DNA from: an uncultured Eubacteriales bacterium
GTDB taxonomy: Bacteria; Bacillota; Clostridia; Oscillospirales; CAG-272
Direction of reading: 5' to 3'
NCBI GenBank assembly: GCA_934462825.1
Contig: CAKSIP010000001.1
Location: 62,001-126,000, forward strand
Length of the DNA: 64,000 nucleotides
The position numbers and the translations under genes are program-made. How positions within the stretch are numbered: position 1 is the stretch's first letter; every line of letters starts with the position of its first letter. The notes beneath the pieces are model-generated. The model was not told the origin of the DNA and did not search any database. It was given only the letters and a program-made list of their open reading frames with translations. Below, in pieces: positions 59,227-64,000 of the stretch.

Positions 59227-59265
59227 GGAGTGTTCAAAAACTCAACATGCGTTTTTGAACACTCC
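59227..59265. terminator. Hairpin of the GGGAGTGTT class
   Basis: GGAGTGTTCAAAAAC (59227-59241) pairs with GTTTTTGAACACTCC (59251-59265). It is the terminator of the cysteine-desulfurase-like gene. A second stem CGGCGGC/GCCGCCG (59281-59287 with 59293-59299) followed by TTTT lies just after. Confidence 0.7.
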
Positions 59266-59299
59266 TACGACACGGATTCCCGGCGGCCAAGCGCCGCCG

Positions 59300-59426
59300 T
59301 TTTGCCGCCAAGGAAATCGGAACACAAGATATGAAAGGCAAAACCGATCAAGAATCGCAAAAAAACGCCGGGATCCCAACCCGGCGTTTTTGAAGGGCTG
59401 TTAGAACCATCCGGTTTTAACAGCCC
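59300..59426. repeat. Composite convergent-terminator element, copy 2
   Basis: Parts in order: GTTTTGCCGCCAAGG, a spacer with GGCAAAACCGATCAAGAATC, an AACGCCGGG/CCCGGCGTT hairpin with A/T-runs on both sides (59361-59372 with 59380-59391), TTGAA, then the GGGCTGTTAGAACC hairpin (59395-59408 with 59413-59426). It should terminate the beta-galactosidase gene on the minus strand. Same module order as at 2430-2554 and 7430-7551. Confidence 0.7.
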
Positions 59427-59455
59427 TGTTTGATTTTTCCGTTGAAACCGGCGCG

Positions 59456-64000
<4,545 letters not shown>

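Overview
The window reads as a chromosomal segment of a spore-forming member of the Clostridia (Bacillota). Evidence: strong AGGAGG ribosome binding sites, sigma-A promoters with 17-base spacers, the sporulation genes gpr, spoIIP, yqfC, yqfD and ylbJ, zinc-ribbon uS14, S-box and RFN riboswitches, and the Gram-positive order of the S10, spc, alpha and str operons. Base composition is near 50% GC. Genus cannot be fixed from the sequence alone. No tRNA, rRNA, CRISPR array, insertion sequence or prophage was seen.

Layout. 1-2.6 kb: a truncated membrane-protein end, a decayed surface-protein relic, and an S24-type repressor divergent from a small two-helix membrane protein; their shared promoter region carries four copies of an operator-like box. 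2.6-7.4 kb: an orphan peptide-binding lipoprotein (minus) and the sporulation pair gpr-spoIIP (plus). 7.6-23.3 kb: the merged S10-spc-alpha operon on the minus strand, rpsJ to rplQ, including secY, adk, map, infA, rpmJ and rpoA. 23.9-27.3 kb: a plus-strand accessory cluster (membrane protein with a repetitive tail, short WYL-type regulator, unknown 421-residue protein, Dabb protein). 27.3-38.1 kb (minus): GHL10 glycosidase-like protein, pepD, mreB/mbl, comFC, recD2, a small membrane protein, metK under a SAM-I riboswitch, a small exporter, and ribU under an FMN riboswitch. 38.1-50.5 kb (minus): tuf, fusA, rpsG, rpsL, then rpoC and rpoB as a separate unit. 51-56.4 kb: rpsT (plus) facing recO-era-ybeY-phoH-yqfD-yqfC. 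56.5-59.2 kb (plus): ylbJ, a DUF3343 protein and a cysteine-desulfurase-like enzyme. 59.4-64 kb (minus): a GH2 beta-galactosidase and the 3' part of pheT.

Most of the window is housekeeping: ribosome, RNA polymerase, elongation factors, secretion, SAM supply, ribosome maturation (Era, YbeY) and sporulation. The unusual observations lie in details. The rpmJ gene encodes only 21 residues, with an in-frame loss of the central zinc-ribbon segment that can be explained by deletion between two ICE-coding direct repeats. IF-1 appears to start at CTG, overlapping map. The convergent gene ends at 2.5, 7.5 and 59.4 kb carry related modular hairpin elements. The S24 repressor sits beside a set of TTCCGTWTTTG boxes. 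I see no complete new multi-gene defence or metabolic system; the repressor/membrane-protein pair and the shortened L36 are the best leads.
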